Under the pieces are notes generated by a model that did not search any database, was not told where the DNA came from, and saw only the letters and a program-made list of their open reading frames with translations. Shown here piece by piece: positions 27,053 to 36,524 of a DNA stretch of 64,000 bases. The stretch comes from Cecembia calidifontis. GTDB lineage: Bacteria > Bacteroidota > Bacteroidia > Cytophagales > Cyclobacteriaceae. Made by a program: the position numbers and the translations under genes. Where the stretch lies: the NCBI RefSeq assembly GCF_004216715.1, contig NZ_SGXG01000001.1:3642501-3706500 (forward strand), in the 5' to 3' direction. Each line of letters opens with the position of its first letter. Within the stretch, counting starts at the first letter, position 1.

Positions 27053-28441
27053 TTAGACCTCTGATTTATATTTTTCAAGGTATTTCTTGAATCTGTTCAT
27101 TACCCAGAGATGCAGTTTAGCCTGGGTATTGACATACAAAAGCCAAGGCAATCTTGGGACAAATTCATGGATGGCAGAAATCATATATTTACCGTCCAAA
27201 ACCTCCCTGAATTCCAGCCAGCCATAGTCAAAGCGCTTGACAAGCCATCCACCCGTAATATAAAACAGCTGTCTTTTTATATCACTACGGTCGGGTATCC
27301 AGGTGAGTTGTAACATTGGCTTTTTTATACCCAATAAGTAAAAACCTATATCTCCCCTGGAAGTCTCTTTGGCATTGATCAAAAAGCTGAAAAATGTAGG
27401 TAACCATACTTTGTATCTATTGGCTACCCAAAGTGCGCTGCGATGCCTGGTATTGGGGAAGCGCTGAATACTTCTTACCGTATTCCTGATTCCTTTTTCA
27501 CGCTTAAATCTCGGCAGATCGGTCAGTTTTTTTTCAGGGTCCAAAGCTTCTTGAACACTTCCTTCAAAATTAAGGTAATCAATTTCTTTTGATCTAAACC
27601 GTAGATTATCCGAGACCGTTAAGGTATGTTTCAAGCTTTCCACCAAGGGAGAAACCAATTTAGCAGGAGTATTGCCAAAATAACTTACCCAAAGCTTTGA
27701 AAGACCGACTGAAAAAACAGGTACAGAAAATATCCATCTCTTTTTATCCATAACCTTGGCCGTAATTTCGAGCATACTTTTATAGGTCAATACTTCTGGA
27801 GCTCCTATCTCTACAGCCCGGTGATAGAGCGATTCATTTCCTATCGAGGCATCCATAATCGTCAAAGTATCTCTAAGAGAAATAGCCTGGGTTTGGGAAA
27901 GGGTCCATTTTGGACAAATTAAAACCGGAAGCCGGTCAATCAAATGATGAATCATCTCAAAAGAAGAACCTCCTGGACCAACAATGATTCCTGCTCTGAG
28001 ACTGGTTACAGGTATGCCTTGTGAAGCAAGTGCTTCTTCAACCTCTAACCTACTTTTTAAATGTTTGGACATCTTTTGAATTCCCACTTCTTTAGGGAGA
28101 ATTCCACCCAAATACACAATCTGTTTGATCCTATTGGCCGATGCTGCCCGTGCAAAGTTGTCAGCCAACAATAGGTCTGTATCTTCGAATGAACCTTGGT
28201 TAAGACGGGTTGAAGCACTCATGGAGTGGATCAAGTATACTGCATAATCCACCCCCTTAAGTGCTTCAATGGTAGAGGTGATGGAAAAAAGCTCCACTTT
28301 TCTCCATTCCACATCCGGATCTGAGTTTTCTACGGCCTCTCTCCTGCTGAGTGCAATGATCTTGTACTTATCCCTGAAATGGTGGATAAACCATCTTCCG
28401 ATATAGCCCCCGGCCCCTGCTATGGCAACGGTTTTTTTCAA
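27053..28441 (-). CDS. YbjT-like NAD(P)-binding protein with DUF2867
   Basis: The 462-residue protein has an extended-SDR Rossmann domain with the motif VAIAGAGGYIGRWF (residues 5-18) and an NAD(P)-binding layout to about residue 260. A C-terminal DUF2867 region follows (about 320-450; FLINAKETSRGDIGFYLLG). Length and layout match E. coli YbjT. The stop abuts the FAD oxidoreductase gene directly (28441/28442), so the pair is surely co-transcribed. A role in membrane or quinone chemistry is possible but unproven. Confidence 0.85.
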   Translation of the reverse strand: MKKTVAIAGAGGYIGRWFIHHFRDKYKIIALSRREAVENSDPDVEWRKVELFSITSTIEALKGVDYAVYLIHSMSASTRLNQGSFEDTDLLLADNFARAASANRIKQIVYLGGILPKEVGIQKMSKHLKSRLEVEEALASQGIPVTSLRAGIIVGPGGSSFEMIHHLIDRLPVLICPKWTLSQTQAISLRDTLTIMDASIGNESLYHRAVEIGAPEVLTYKSMLEITAKVMDKKRWIFSVPVFSVGLSKLWVSYFGNTPAKLVSPLVESLKHTLTVSDNLRFRSKEIDYLNFEGSVQEALDPEKKLTDLPRFKREKGIRNTVRSIQRFPNTRHRSALWVANRYKVWLPTFFSFLINAKETSRGDIGFYLLGIKKPMLQLTWIPDRSDIKRQLFYITGGWLVKRFDYGWLEFREVLDGKYMISAIHEFVPRLPWLLYVNTQAKLHLWVMNRFKKYLEKYKSEV

Positions 28442-29695
28442 TCAATGAGTGGGTTGAAAACTCAGAATGACTGCCTCTGCTGCTTTGCGACCGGCCGTCA
28501 TTGCGGCATTGATCGATCCATTCAAAAGATAATCTCCTGCCAGATAGACCCCATCCTGAATTTTGGTGTTTCCTGAAGGTAAACTGTATCCCATATCTTC
28601 AACTTGAGGAAGGGCTTCCTCAATTTCATAGCTCTGCAGGTGTTCAAAATATTCCGCATTGATTTTAGTCAATGCTGAAAGCTCGATAGCCACCAATTTG
28701 GCAAGTTTTTCATCTATCTCTACTGGTTTTATTATGGAAACGGATAAGAGGGCCTTGTTATTCTTGGAATAGGCCTTGCTTACATCAGTCATGAATACCA
28801 GGTTATTGATTAAAAACTGGTCATCGGTCACCAAGGCAATTTTCGGCTGAGCAATAAAAGAATGGTTCAAGGAGTAGTATAGGTTCACCACTTTGCGGGA
28901 AGGCTTAAACTGACCTTGAAGCTGTTCCATCAATTTATCCGGCCGTGTAGCGATAATAATGGCATCTGAATCAAGCTCCTCCCCTGTTTCCAAATAGATT
29001 TTTCTCCCTTCAACTTTCTTAACCGGTGTGTTGAACCTGATTTGACTTTTGGTCAATTTGCTTTTGAGCTGATCAGGTATGGCCTGCATGCCATTCTCAG
29101 GGACAGCTGCATAACCCAGAGAAAACATTTTAAAAACAAATTTGAACATCCTTGAAGAGGTGCTCAATTCATTTTCCAGGAAGATTCCCCTAAAAAACGG
29201 CTTGAAAAAATTGTTGATTATTTTCTCCGAAAACCCAAAATCGCGTAAAAACTGAATGGTAGTTGTGGAAGGCTCGGAAAAAATCTCTTCCTCTGTTTTT
29301 TGCTTGAGTTTTTGGGTAAGCTGATAAATTTTGATTTTGTCCATCAAAGTACCAACAGGTGAAAAAGCCATGTTGATAAATTTAGAGGGCTGTCTTAAAG
29401 GGTCATCGATGATAAATGAATTTCCCGGCTTAAGAATGACGGCACCTGGATCAAATTGCTTTAAATTCAAAGCCTGATAGTCCAGATATCGCTGGGCTTC
29501 AGGATAAGCAGTCAATAAAACCTGGAATCCCCTGTCCAACAAAAATCCCTTGTACTCGTCTGTCCTTACTCTTCCGCCCACCTTATCTGATGCTTCCAAT
29601 ATAACCGGACTAAAACCAGCCCTTTCGAGTTCATAAGCTGCGATCAGGCCTGAGATGCCTGCTCCGATAATGTAAATCTTCTGATCGTTCTTCAT
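28442..29695 (-). CDS. FAD-dependent amine-oxidase-type oxidoreductase
   Basis: With the ATG at 29695 the protein has 417 residues; an upstream TTG at 29713 would add six. The N-terminus carries the dinucleotide-binding motif IYIIGAGISGLIAAYELERA and the downstream GG motif ASDKVGGRVRTDEYKG, typical of phytoene-desaturase and protoporphyrinogen-oxidase relatives. The C-terminal FAD motif is VYLAGDYLLNGSINAAMTAG. It is probably a soluble flavoenzyme acting on a hydrophobic substrate. It is fused in operon with the YbjT-like gene with no gap. Confidence 0.87.
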   Translation of the reverse strand: MKNDQKIYIIGAGISGLIAAYELERAGFSPVILEASDKVGGRVRTDEYKGFLLDRGFQVLLTAYPEAQRYLDYQALNLKQFDPGAVILKPGNSFIIDDPLRQPSKFINMAFSPVGTLMDKIKIYQLTQKLKQKTEEEIFSEPSTTTIQFLRDFGFSEKIINNFFKPFFRGIFLENELSTSSRMFKFVFKMFSLGYAAVPENGMQAIPDQLKSKLTKSQIRFNTPVKKVEGRKIYLETGEELDSDAIIIATRPDKLMEQLQGQFKPSRKVVNLYYSLNHSFIAQPKIALVTDDQFLINNLVFMTDVSKAYSKNNKALLSVSIIKPVEIDEKLAKLVAIELSALTKINAEYFEHLQSYEIEEALPQVEDMGYSLPSGNTKIQDGVYLAGDYLLNGSINAAMTAGRKAAEAVILSFQPTH

Positions 29696-29854
29696 AATTC
29701 TTAGGTATAACAATTAGACCATTTCCAACCAAAATTGTTTGTAGGTGAAATTAATTTTTATTCCTGACCAATTAAATTTTAATTGAAGTTAATCCTGTAA
29801 AATCTATTCTCAAGCCCTGAACAAAAAATTACCTTGCAGCTAAAATACGCCAAT

Positions 29855-31081
29855 ATGAAAAGAATCATTGCCATTTGTCTTTTTTCCCTCGTGTTTTTGA
29901 CCTATAAAGGATCGAAAGCCCAAAACCATTACTACCCTTCTCCAGGTGAATGGATGGAGAAAAGCCCCCAAGACCTTAAGGTAAATTCCCAGAAATTACA
30001 ACAAGCTATCAATTTTGCCATACTGGAGGAAAGCGATACAGACAAAAACCTCAAGATAGCCCATTACCAAAGTGCATTTGGAAGAGAACCTTTTGGGTTT
30101 CCCGTAGGGCCCATGAAAGATCGTGGACCATCTACAGGCCTGATCATTTATAAAGGATATGTCATTGGCAAATGGGGAGATCCGAATAGGGTTGACCTTA
30201 CTTTCAGTGTGGCCAAAAGTATTTTGTCTACCACTGTCGGCCTGGCCTATGATAGGGGACTGATCAAAAGCGAAAAAGATCTGGTTTATCCTTACATGGC
30301 CCCCATTATCCCTTATGAACCTCATAAATTGACTATGAACAAATCAGACCATCTTCAGGAAGAAGATGTTTTTGAACTTTTTGCGACCCCGCACAACAAA
30401 AAAATAACCTGGGAGCACCTCCTTCAACAGACTTCGGATTGGGAGGGGAGTTTATGGGGAAAACCTGACTGGGCAGATAGACCGCAAGGAAATTCTTCTA
30501 ACTGGCTTACCAGAGAAAGGCATGAACCCGGAACAGTTTACAAGTATAATGACACCCGTGTCAATGTTTTGGCTTTGGCTATATTGAATGTTTGGAGAAA
30601 ACCGCTGCCCCAGGTTTTGAAAACCTATATCATGGATGAAATCGGAGCAAGTCCAACTTGGCGATGGACAGGATATGAAAATTCCTATATCGTCCTCGAT
30701 GGCCAAATTGTACAATCTGTAAGTGGAGGCTCACATTGGGGAGGGGGACTGTTTATCAGTGCCTATGACCAAGCTCGGTTTGGCTACCTGACACTTCGCA
30801 GGGGCAATTGGAATGGAAAACAGTTGATTTCTGAGGAGTGGATCAAAAAATCAAAGACACCTACAGATGTGCAGACCAATTATGGATACATGAACTACTT
30901 CCTCAACACCGACAGAAAAGAAATTCCTGCTGCCCCCGAAACTGCATTTTTTCATTTGGGAGCAGGAACCAATATGGTTTATGTGGATGAAGAAAACGAT
31001 CTTGTCATCGTGACCCGTTGGATCAAAAACGAGAAAAAGGCAGACTTTGTCAAAATGGTATTGGAAAGTTTACCAAAATGA
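29855..31081 (+). CDS. Secreted serine hydrolase, beta-lactamase class C-like
   Basis: With ATG 29855 (an upstream TTG at 29834 would add seven residues before the signal peptide) the product is 408 residues. It has a signal peptide (1-23, ending SKAQ). The nucleophile motif Ser118-Val-Ala-Lys121 (DLTFSVAKSILS) and a second motif YKYNDTRVN match serine beta-lactamase-like hydrolases and esterases. It is periplasmic or secreted. The true substrate may be a peptide, ester or lactam. It converges with the broken formylglycine-generating enzyme gene. Confidence 0.88.
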   Translation: MKRIIAICLFSLVFLTYKGSKAQNHYYPSPGEWMEKSPQDLKVNSQKLQQAINFAILEESDTDKNLKIAHYQSAFGREPFGFPVGPMKDRGPSTGLIIYKGYVIGKWGDPNRVDLTFSVAKSILSTTVGLAYDRGLIKSEKDLVYPYMAPIIPYEPHKLTMNKSDHLQEEDVFELFATPHNKKITWEHLLQQTSDWEGSLWGKPDWADRPQGNSSNWLTRERHEPGTVYKYNDTRVNVLALAILNVWRKPLPQVLKTYIMDEIGASPTWRWTGYENSYIVLDGQIVQSVSGGSHWGGGLFISAYDQARFGYLTLRRGNWNGKQLISEEWIKKSKTPTDVQTNYGYMNYFLNTDRKEIPAAPETAFFHLGAGTNMVYVDEENDLVIVTRWIKNEKKADFVKMVLESLPK

Positions 31082-31088
31082 TTGAACC

Positions 31089-32144
31089 CTAGTCAAAATC
31101 TTTCACACAGCGGAATCCAATATTAGAGGTTCCGCTGTCATATGCCTGACTATGTCTCGCAGAGGGCCTGTAGTTGATACAGTAATCATCTGCGCACAAG
31201 TAGGACCCTCCTTTTATCACTTTTTCCATGGCATATGGGTTGGATGGGTTATAACAAAGATTGATACTGGAATCCAAAGCAGGTGCATTTCCTGCAATTC
31301 GATTGAATTTGATAGCATCATACCAATCCGAGGTAAGTTCCCAAACATTGCCTATCATATCATAAAGCCCAAAACCGTTTGGAGGAAAACTCTTCACGGG
31401 AGCGGTTCCTGAAAAGCCATCTTCTGCGATATTTTGGTTGGGAAATTTCCCCTGAAAAGTATTAGCCATAAACATTCCTGACGGTTTGAATTCATCCCCT
31501 CAGGCATAGCGTTGGTGAACCCTACCAGCTTTGGCTGCATATTCCCATTCAGTTTCAGTAGGCAATCTTTTCCCGGCCCATTTGGCATAAGCTGCTGCAT
31601 CTTCGTAGGCAATATGTACTACAGGATGATCTTCCTTTCCCTGAATAGTGCTTCCCGGGCCTTCCGGATGTTTCCAGCTGGCACCAGAGACCCATTTCCA
31701 CCATTGACTGATATCATGAAGAGGGACGGAATGGGATGGGGGCAGAAACACCAAAGAACCTGGCTGCAACTCTTCATCAGAGGGTTTGGGGGTACCGGGA
31801 GGCAATTGCTTTTTGAGTTCTTCCCAGTCAACAGGTCTCTCGGCAACTGTTACATAACCCGTAGCCTCCACAAATGCGGCAAATTGCGCATTGGTCACTT
31901 CTGTTTCATCCATCCAGAAACTGGCTACTTCCCTTTTTACAGCTGGTCTTTCGACCGCATAAGCCTCCAATTCATTGGTTCCCATGAAAAAAGAACCTCC
32001 TGGTATTAGCACCATTCCATTTTTTTTTTTCAGTTCAAGTAGTTCTGATTTTCCTGGGGCAAATTCTTTTGTTTCTTTTCGACAGGCGGCCATGCAAAAA
32101 GAAATAAAGAATAATGGGATAAGATAAAGCGATTTATTTGGCAT
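31089..32144 (-). pseudogene. Formylglycine-generating enzyme family lipoprotein, interrupted by in-frame TGA
   Basis: The frame from ATG 32144 to TGA 31500-31502 encodes 214 residues, and the same frame continues to 31089 with the rest of the domain. No frameshift is needed: the codons after TGA give GDEFKPSGMFMANTFQG, exactly the family continuation. Homologues have Trp at the TGA position (the ...WGDE... motif), so a single TGG to TGA change explains it. The N-terminus is a lipoprotein signal (ISFCMAAC, Cys21). The domain motifs MVLIPGGSFFMGTNE and LPTETEWEYAAKAG are intact. The two active-site cysteines of true formylglycine-generating enzymes are present in GGSYLCADDYCINYRPSAR (about Cys317 and Cys322). 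Such enzymes convert Cys to formylglycine in sulfatases. No typical formylglycine sulfatase lies in the window. Confidence 0.88.
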
Positions 32145-32173
32145 TAAATTTTATTTTGATGCATTACTTTACG

Positions 32174-32581
32174 CTAATATTTTTTGGGAAATGGAGCAGT
32201 GATTTTCTCCCTGACCATTTCTTTGAGGGACTCCCCTATCAGGATGACTGACCCAATCATTAATAAAAGATCTTTAACAATATGAAGATAAATCATAGAC
32301 CATGGCAGATTAGCAGCAAGGTCTGTCACAATCAAAATTACCGCAGACCCCAAAAAAAACAAAAAAGTACCTATTCCTCCTACCAGTCCGGTCCTGGCAT
32401 TACGGTAATGCAATAGAGAAAGACCAGGAATGATCACCAAAATTGCCATAACAGCGGCCAGCCATAATTTGTCTTTGTCCAATTGAAATGATAAGAGCAC
32501 CACGGACCACATGTAAATAGCAATGCCAATCCTCAACAACAATTTCCCTACATATTCGACCTTTAAAATTTTATTGACCAT
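32174..32581 (-). CDS. Small four-helix membrane protein, DUF417-like
   Basis: The 135-residue protein has four predicted membrane helices. The first segment LLLRIGIAIYMWSVVLLSF and the last IVKDLLLMIGSVILIGESL resemble the conserved ends of DUF417 (RclC/YkgB) proteins, but it is shorter than usual for that family. RclC is a reactive-chlorine-resistance membrane protein in E. coli; that role is not shown here. It is 29 bases upstream of the formylglycine-generating enzyme start, so both may share a transcript. Confidence 0.6.
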   Translation of the reverse strand: MVNKILKVEYVGKLLLRIGIAIYMWSVVLLSFQLDKDKLWLAAVMAILVIIPGLSLLHYRNARTGLVGGIGTFLFFLGSAVILIVTDLAANLPWSMIYLHIVKDLLLMIGSVILIGESLKEMVREKITAPFPKKY

Positions 32582-32623
32582 GGTTTATTTTTTTCTTAAA
32601 ACTATAAAAAAAATTAAGGTCAC

Positions 32624-32652
32624 AAAAAAAGCGGCTTTTAAACCGCTTTTTT
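32624..32652 (-). terminator. Intrinsic terminator after ferritin gene
   Basis: AAAAAAAGCGG and CCGCTTTTTT form a stem around an 8-base loop. On the minus strand it lies 15 bases after the ferritin stop and has T runs on both sides, so it may work both ways. Confidence 0.8.
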
Positions 32653-32666
32653 GAGGTGATAACTTA

Positions 32667-33239
32667 TTATTCACCGGAAGCATCTCCGGTACTGGCATGC
32701 AGTTTGCCCAATTCCTGATCAATAGTCCATAGACCAATACCGGCCTCCCCAATAATATCAAATAGCTCCAAGGCTCTTCTGGCCAGCGTTTCTTCTTCCC
32801 TTTGTTCGGTTACATACCATTGCATAAAACTAAAGGTCGCAAAATCCTTGACCGAAAATGCATGGTCCACGATGGCATTGATAGATTTTGTCACTTTGAT
32901 TTCATGCTCAAGGATCAGTTCAAAAACTTCTCTCAAGGAGTTAAAATGGTGTCTTATCCCTGTAATTTCCGGCTGGATAGCATGTCCCCCCGCTTCATTG
33001 ATATAGTGAAAAATCTTCATCATATGCATACGCTCTTCATCCGAATGCGTGTAAAGGTATTTTGCGGCATTCTCATAACCCATCATTTGGCACCATGATG
33101 CCATGGAGAGATAATAGGCAGAAGATTTGCCTTCCATTTCGATCTGTTGGTTCAGGAGTTGTTCTGTATCGTGTAACAGTGATCTTTTTAACGTTACGAT
33201 TTCTTTACTTTTCATATCCATATTCATTTTTGTATTCAA
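32667..33239 (-). CDS. Ferritin
   Basis: The 190-residue protein is a non-haem ferritin. The four-helix ferroxidase motifs are seen: Glu in QQIEMEGKSSAYYLSMASW, EExxH in HSDEERMHMMKIFHY, and EQREEE in the fourth helix. It should form a 24-subunit shell that oxidises and stores iron in the cytoplasm. The C-terminus after about residue 170 is a short polar tail. The start at Met1 is uncertain since Met5, Met7 and Met9 follow; a -7 element at 33284-33291 fits any of them. Confidence 0.92.
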   Translation of the reverse strand: MNTKMNMDMKSKEIVTLKRSLLHDTEQLLNQQIEMEGKSSAYYLSMASWCQMMGYENAAKYLYTHSDEERMHMMKIFHYINEAGGHAIQPEITGIRHHFNSLREVFELILEHEIKVTKSINAIVDHAFSVKDFATFSFMQWYVTEQREEETLARRALELFDIIGEAGIGLWTIDQELGKLHASTGDASGE

Positions 33240-33283
33240 TACTATTAATTTTTGGCTTTTTCTTTTGCGCCAAGAGCTTTACA

Positions 33284-33291
33284 CAAAAATA
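33284..33291 (-). promoter_or_regulatory. Candidate -7 promoter element for ferritin
   Basis: Minus-strand TAttTTTG matches the -7 consensus, 45 bases before the first ferritin codon. No -33 box is evident. Confidence 0.42.
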
Positions 33292-33443
33292 ACTATATGA
33301 TTGATTAAATGTTCTAGAATTTGTATTAGGATATCAAATTTGGAATTGGTATAAGTAAAATTCTAAAAAGGCAGATAAATATTTCATGAAATTCCGATAT
33401 TTAAGGCATCAGTTGCTAAAAAAACCATTAAACCTAAATCCAA

Positions 33444-34784
33444 ATGACATCAAGAAGAAAATTCCTACAAACCAGCCTAATTGCCGGTGCCGGTCTAAGT
33501 ATTCCCGGCATGGTAGAAGCTGATAGCCTTCGTAAACTTGCCAAAAAAATTGCACCTTCTGACCAACTCAATTTCGCCGTAATTGGATGCAAAGGTATGG
33601 GATGGTCCAATATGAATGCCCACCTTAAAATTCCTAATGTAAATTGTGTCGCCTTAGCAGATATAGACCAGAGTGTACTTGACCAAAGGTCAAATGATGT
33701 GGAAAAACTCAGGGGGAAAAAACCAAAAGTCTACAAGGACTACAGGAAGCTACTGGAAGATAAAAACATTGATGTGGTAATTGTAGGTACTCCTGATCAC
33801 TGGCATTGTCTCAACATGGTAGACAGTCTTTCTGCAGGAAAACATGTATATGTGGAAAAACCCATAGCCAACACCATTGAAGAATGTAACCTGATGGTCA
33901 AGGCCAAACAAAGGTATGGCAAAATGGTACAGGTGGGGCAGTGGCAAAGAAGCGGGTCCCAATATGCAGAAGCCATTGATTATGTAAAATCAGGAAAACT
34001 CGGTCAGATCCGATTGGTTAAGACCTGGGCATACCAGGGCTGGATGAAACCAGTTCCGAAATTACCTGATGGCCCTGTACCTTCTGGGGTAGATTACGAC
34101 ATGTGGCTGGGACCAGCACCAAAGCGACCATTCAATGAAAACCGTTTTCATTTTAATTTCCGTTGGTTCTGGGATTATGCAGGAGGACTGATGACGGACT
34201 GGGGGGTGCATGAAATTGATATTGCCCTATATGCGATGGGGGTAACAGCTCCAAAATCAGTGATGGCCTCAGGGGGGAAATTTGCTTACCCTGACGATGC
34301 ATCTGAAACGCCCGATACTCTACAGACTGTTTATGAATATGATGGCTTCAATATGCTATGGGAGCATGCCACAGGCATAGATGGTGGTAATTATGGCACC
34401 ACAGAGGGGATAGCTTTTATTGGGAACAACGGCACTTTGGTAGTCAATAGAGGCGGCTGGAAAGTCATCCCTGAAACCGAAACCCTCGATGGTCAAAGAG
34501 TAAACAAAATCGAAGAAGTTCCCCATACCAGGCCTAATGGCAATGCTTTGGATTTACATGCTCTGGGATTTGTGAATGCCATTATGCAGAATGATGCTTC
34601 AAAATTGACCTGTGGAATTGAAACAGGCAGCATAGCAGCGATCAACGCCCAAATGGGCAACATTGCCTTCAAAACAGGTAAAAAGATCTATTGGGATGCT
34701 CAAAAGGGCCAATTCACCGATGCTGATGCCAATGCCCTGATGAAAGCAAATTACCATAATGGATGGACCCTGCCTAAAGTTTAA
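33444..34784 (+). CDS. Tat-exported Gfo/Idh/MocA-family oxidoreductase
   Basis: The 446-residue protein begins with a twin-arginine signal peptide (MTSRRKFLQTSLIAGAGLSI). The Rossmann part has NFAVIGCKGMGWSN and the family EKP motif in VYVEKPIANTIEEC. The C-terminal alpha/beta domain includes FHFNFRWFWDYAGGLMTDWG and VHEIDIALYAMG, typical of the secreted Bacteroidota subgroup. Tat export fits an enzyme that folds with NAD(P) in the cytoplasm first. It probably acts on a sugar or sugar acid in the periplasm. It ends 14 bases before a terminator. Confidence 0.9.
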   Translation: MTSRRKFLQTSLIAGAGLSIPGMVEADSLRKLAKKIAPSDQLNFAVIGCKGMGWSNMNAHLKIPNVNCVALADIDQSVLDQRSNDVEKLRGKKPKVYKDYRKLLEDKNIDVVIVGTPDHWHCLNMVDSLSAGKHVYVEKPIANTIEECNLMVKAKQRYGKMVQVGQWQRSGSQYAEAIDYVKSGKLGQIRLVKTWAYQGWMKPVPKLPDGPVPSGVDYDMWLGPAPKRPFNENRFHFNFRWFWDYAGGLMTDWGVHEIDIALYAMGVTAPKSVMASGGKFAYPDDASETPDTLQTVYEYDGFNMLWEHATGIDGGNYGTTEGIAFIGNNGTLVVNRGGWKVIPETETLDGQRVNKIEEVPHTRPNGNALDLHALGFVNAIMQNDASKLTCGIETGSIAAINAQMGNIAFKTGKKIYWDAQKGQFTDADANALMKANYHNGWTLPKV

Positions 34785-34798
34785 TCAAGTATCAAGAA

Positions 34799-34838
34799 AA
34801 GGGTGTTGGTAAAAAAATAACTGACACCCTTACTTTTT
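34799..34838. terminator. Terminator between convergent genes
   Basis: AAGGGTGT (34799-34806) pairs with ACACCCTT (34824-34831) around a 17-base loop and is followed by ACTTTTT. It separates the oxidoreductase gene from the converging acetyltransferase gene. Confidence 0.6.
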
Positions 34839-35400
34839 ACCAATCATTTTCTCTCTTTACAAAGGGCCACTCATTTTTCAGTATGCTATAAAAAATAGTA
34901 TCTCTTCTCCGGCCTTTCGTCATCAAAGAATGGCTTCTAAGGACACCTTCTTCTATGGCATTGATATTTTTCAGGGCTTTCCGAGCGGGAATGTTTAACA
35001 CATCGGTTTTAAATTCAACCCTTTCCAGGTCAAGAATTTCAAAACAATAAGAAAGCATGAGCTTTTTCATTCTCTGATTATAGCCCAATCCATGAAACCT
35101 TTGGTCTATCCAGGTCCAGCCTATTTCTATTCTTAAGTCCCGGTTAGAATAATTTCCAAAAGCAGATGACCCTATGATTTCATTTTCCTGCTTATCAATG
35201 AGCAGCAACTGAAGCCTTTGCTTGTTGATTGCAGGCTGGATCCAATCATGAAAATCTTCCGGATTACTCAGATCATAGGTGAAATATTTCCATAATTCTG
35301 GAGAAGCTGTCAATTCCAGTATTTTTGGAATATCGCTCTCTTCAACGGGTCTCAATAGAACTAGATCATCTTCCAATACAAGATTAAAATCTAAATCCAT
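34837..35400 (-). CDS. GNAT acetyltransferase, RimJ/RimL type
   Basis: The 187-residue protein matches the RimJ/RimL branch of the GNAT fold. It has the opening strand LVLLRPVEESDIPKILELT, the motif IEIGWTWIDQRFHGLGYNQR in the acetyl-CoA-binding region, and RVEFKTDVLNIPARKALKNI near the C-terminus. The second half of the Q/RxxGxG/A motif is only partly kept (RFHGLGYNQ). It acetylates an amine, perhaps on a protein or small molecule. Its ATG overlaps the aminotransferase stop by one base. Confidence 0.85.
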   Translation of the reverse strand: MDLDFNLVLEDDLVLLRPVEESDIPKILELTASPELWKYFTYDLSNPEDFHDWIQPAINKQRLQLLLIDKQENEIIGSSAFGNYSNRDLRIEIGWTWIDQRFHGLGYNQRMKKLMLSYCFEILDLERVEFKTDVLNIPARKALKNINAIEEGVLRSHSLMTKGRRRDTIFYSILKNEWPFVKRENDW

Positions 35401-36524
35401 CAGGCAAAGGTCTCCATTAATGCTTTATTGAAAAATGCTACCTCTTCTATTGTCCCGGTACTGATTCTGCACCAATCATCAAAAGGAGGAAAGGGCCTGC
35501 CAATAATTATGCCTTTTGCCGACATTTTTTCCGCCAATTTTCTGACATCCTGTTTGGCATGAAAGAACACGAAATTGGCCTGGGAAGGAAGGTATTCAAG
35601 CCCCAATTGATCCAAGGTGGATTCGATCATTTTCCTAGCTTCAAGATTTTTCTGTAAACTGAAACGATAAAATTCATCATCTTTGAGTGCTGCTTTACCC
35701 GCTTCAATCGCCATCACATTGGTATTGGCCACTACCCTGTCATTCAGTTTGGCTGCAATCTCAGGTTTGGCCACCAGATACCCCAAGCGTATCCCTGCCA
35801 AACCATATACCTTGGAAAGTGTACGGGAAACGATCACATTTTTGCCTTTTTTAACCAATTCTACCATAGAGGGATAATTGGGATCTTCTATGTAATCATA
35901 ATAGGCCTCATCACTGAAGACCATGGTTTTTTCACTGACCTTGTCGCAAAAATCCATTACTTTTTGTGCGGGAAGTAACTTTCCGGTGGGGTTGTTGGGA
36001 TTACATAAAAATACCAATTTTGTCTTTGGGGAAACCCGCTTTTCAATTTCCTCCAGATCATAGTCCATATTTTTGTCCAATGGGACCCAATTGATGTCAG
36101 CGCCCCAGATTTTGGCATATTCCATCATGGATAAAAATGTAGGTAAGCCCGAAATGATTTCCTCTCCTTTTCCGGCAAATGTTATTCCTGTGATTTTTAA
36201 ACCTTCAGTGGATCCTGCAACTAAGACTATATGGTCGGGACTGACTCCTTCCCTTTTTGCGACCATTTCCCTCAATGGACCATTGTAAGCCCAGGGATAG
36301 CGGCAACCCAGGTCAAAGTTGTCCAGCATGGCTTTTCTGACTATGGCCGAAGGCCCATACGGGTTCTCATTGGAACCTAACCTGACTGGCGTATTGAAAG
36401 GTCTAGGATTAAATTTCCTGACCTCCTCTGCTGACAATTTCCCTATGGATGCCGCACCTGTCAGCACAGCTAATCCACTGAACAGGGACGCACTTTTTAA
36501 CCATTCTCTTCTTGACAAACTCAT
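35400..36524 (-). CDS. Tat-signal PLP aminotransferase, HisC-like
   Basis: With ATG 36524 the protein has 374 residues and a twin-arginine-type signal SLSRREWLKSASLFSGLAVL. A longer frame to 36569 adds 15 residues in front of the signal and is less likely. The catalytic fold is class I/II aminotransferase: NENPYGPS, LCNPNNPTGKLL, SDEAYYDYIED and the PLP-lysine region VSRTLSKVYGLAGIRLGYLV. Such proteins are usually called histidinol-phosphate aminotransferase-like. The Tat signal implies that it acts in the periplasm with PLP already bound, so a role in histidine synthesis is doubtful. Confidence 0.85.
   Translation of the reverse strand: MSLSRREWLKSASLFSGLAVLTGAASIGKLSAEEVRKFNPRPFNTPVRLGSNENPYGPSAIVRKAMLDNFDLGCRYPWAYNGPLREMVAKREGVSPDHIVLVAGSTEGLKITGITFAGKGEEIISGLPTFLSMMEYAKIWGADINWVPLDKNMDYDLEEIEKRVSPKTKLVFLCNPNNPTGKLLPAQKVMDFCDKVSEKTMVFSDEAYYDYIEDPNYPSMVELVKKGKNVIVSRTLSKVYGLAGIRLGYLVAKPEIAAKLNDRVVANTNVMAIEAGKAALKDDEFYRFSLQKNLEARKMIESTLDQLGLEYLPSQANFVFFHAKQDVRKLAEKMSAKGIIIGRPFPPFDDWCRISTGTIEEVAFFNKALMETFA

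Noticed and set aside
31500..31502. Selenocysteine at the TGA of the formylglycine-generating enzyme.
   Set aside because: The family has Trp, not Cys, at this place, and I saw no selenocysteine insertion hairpin. Nonsense mutation is simpler.
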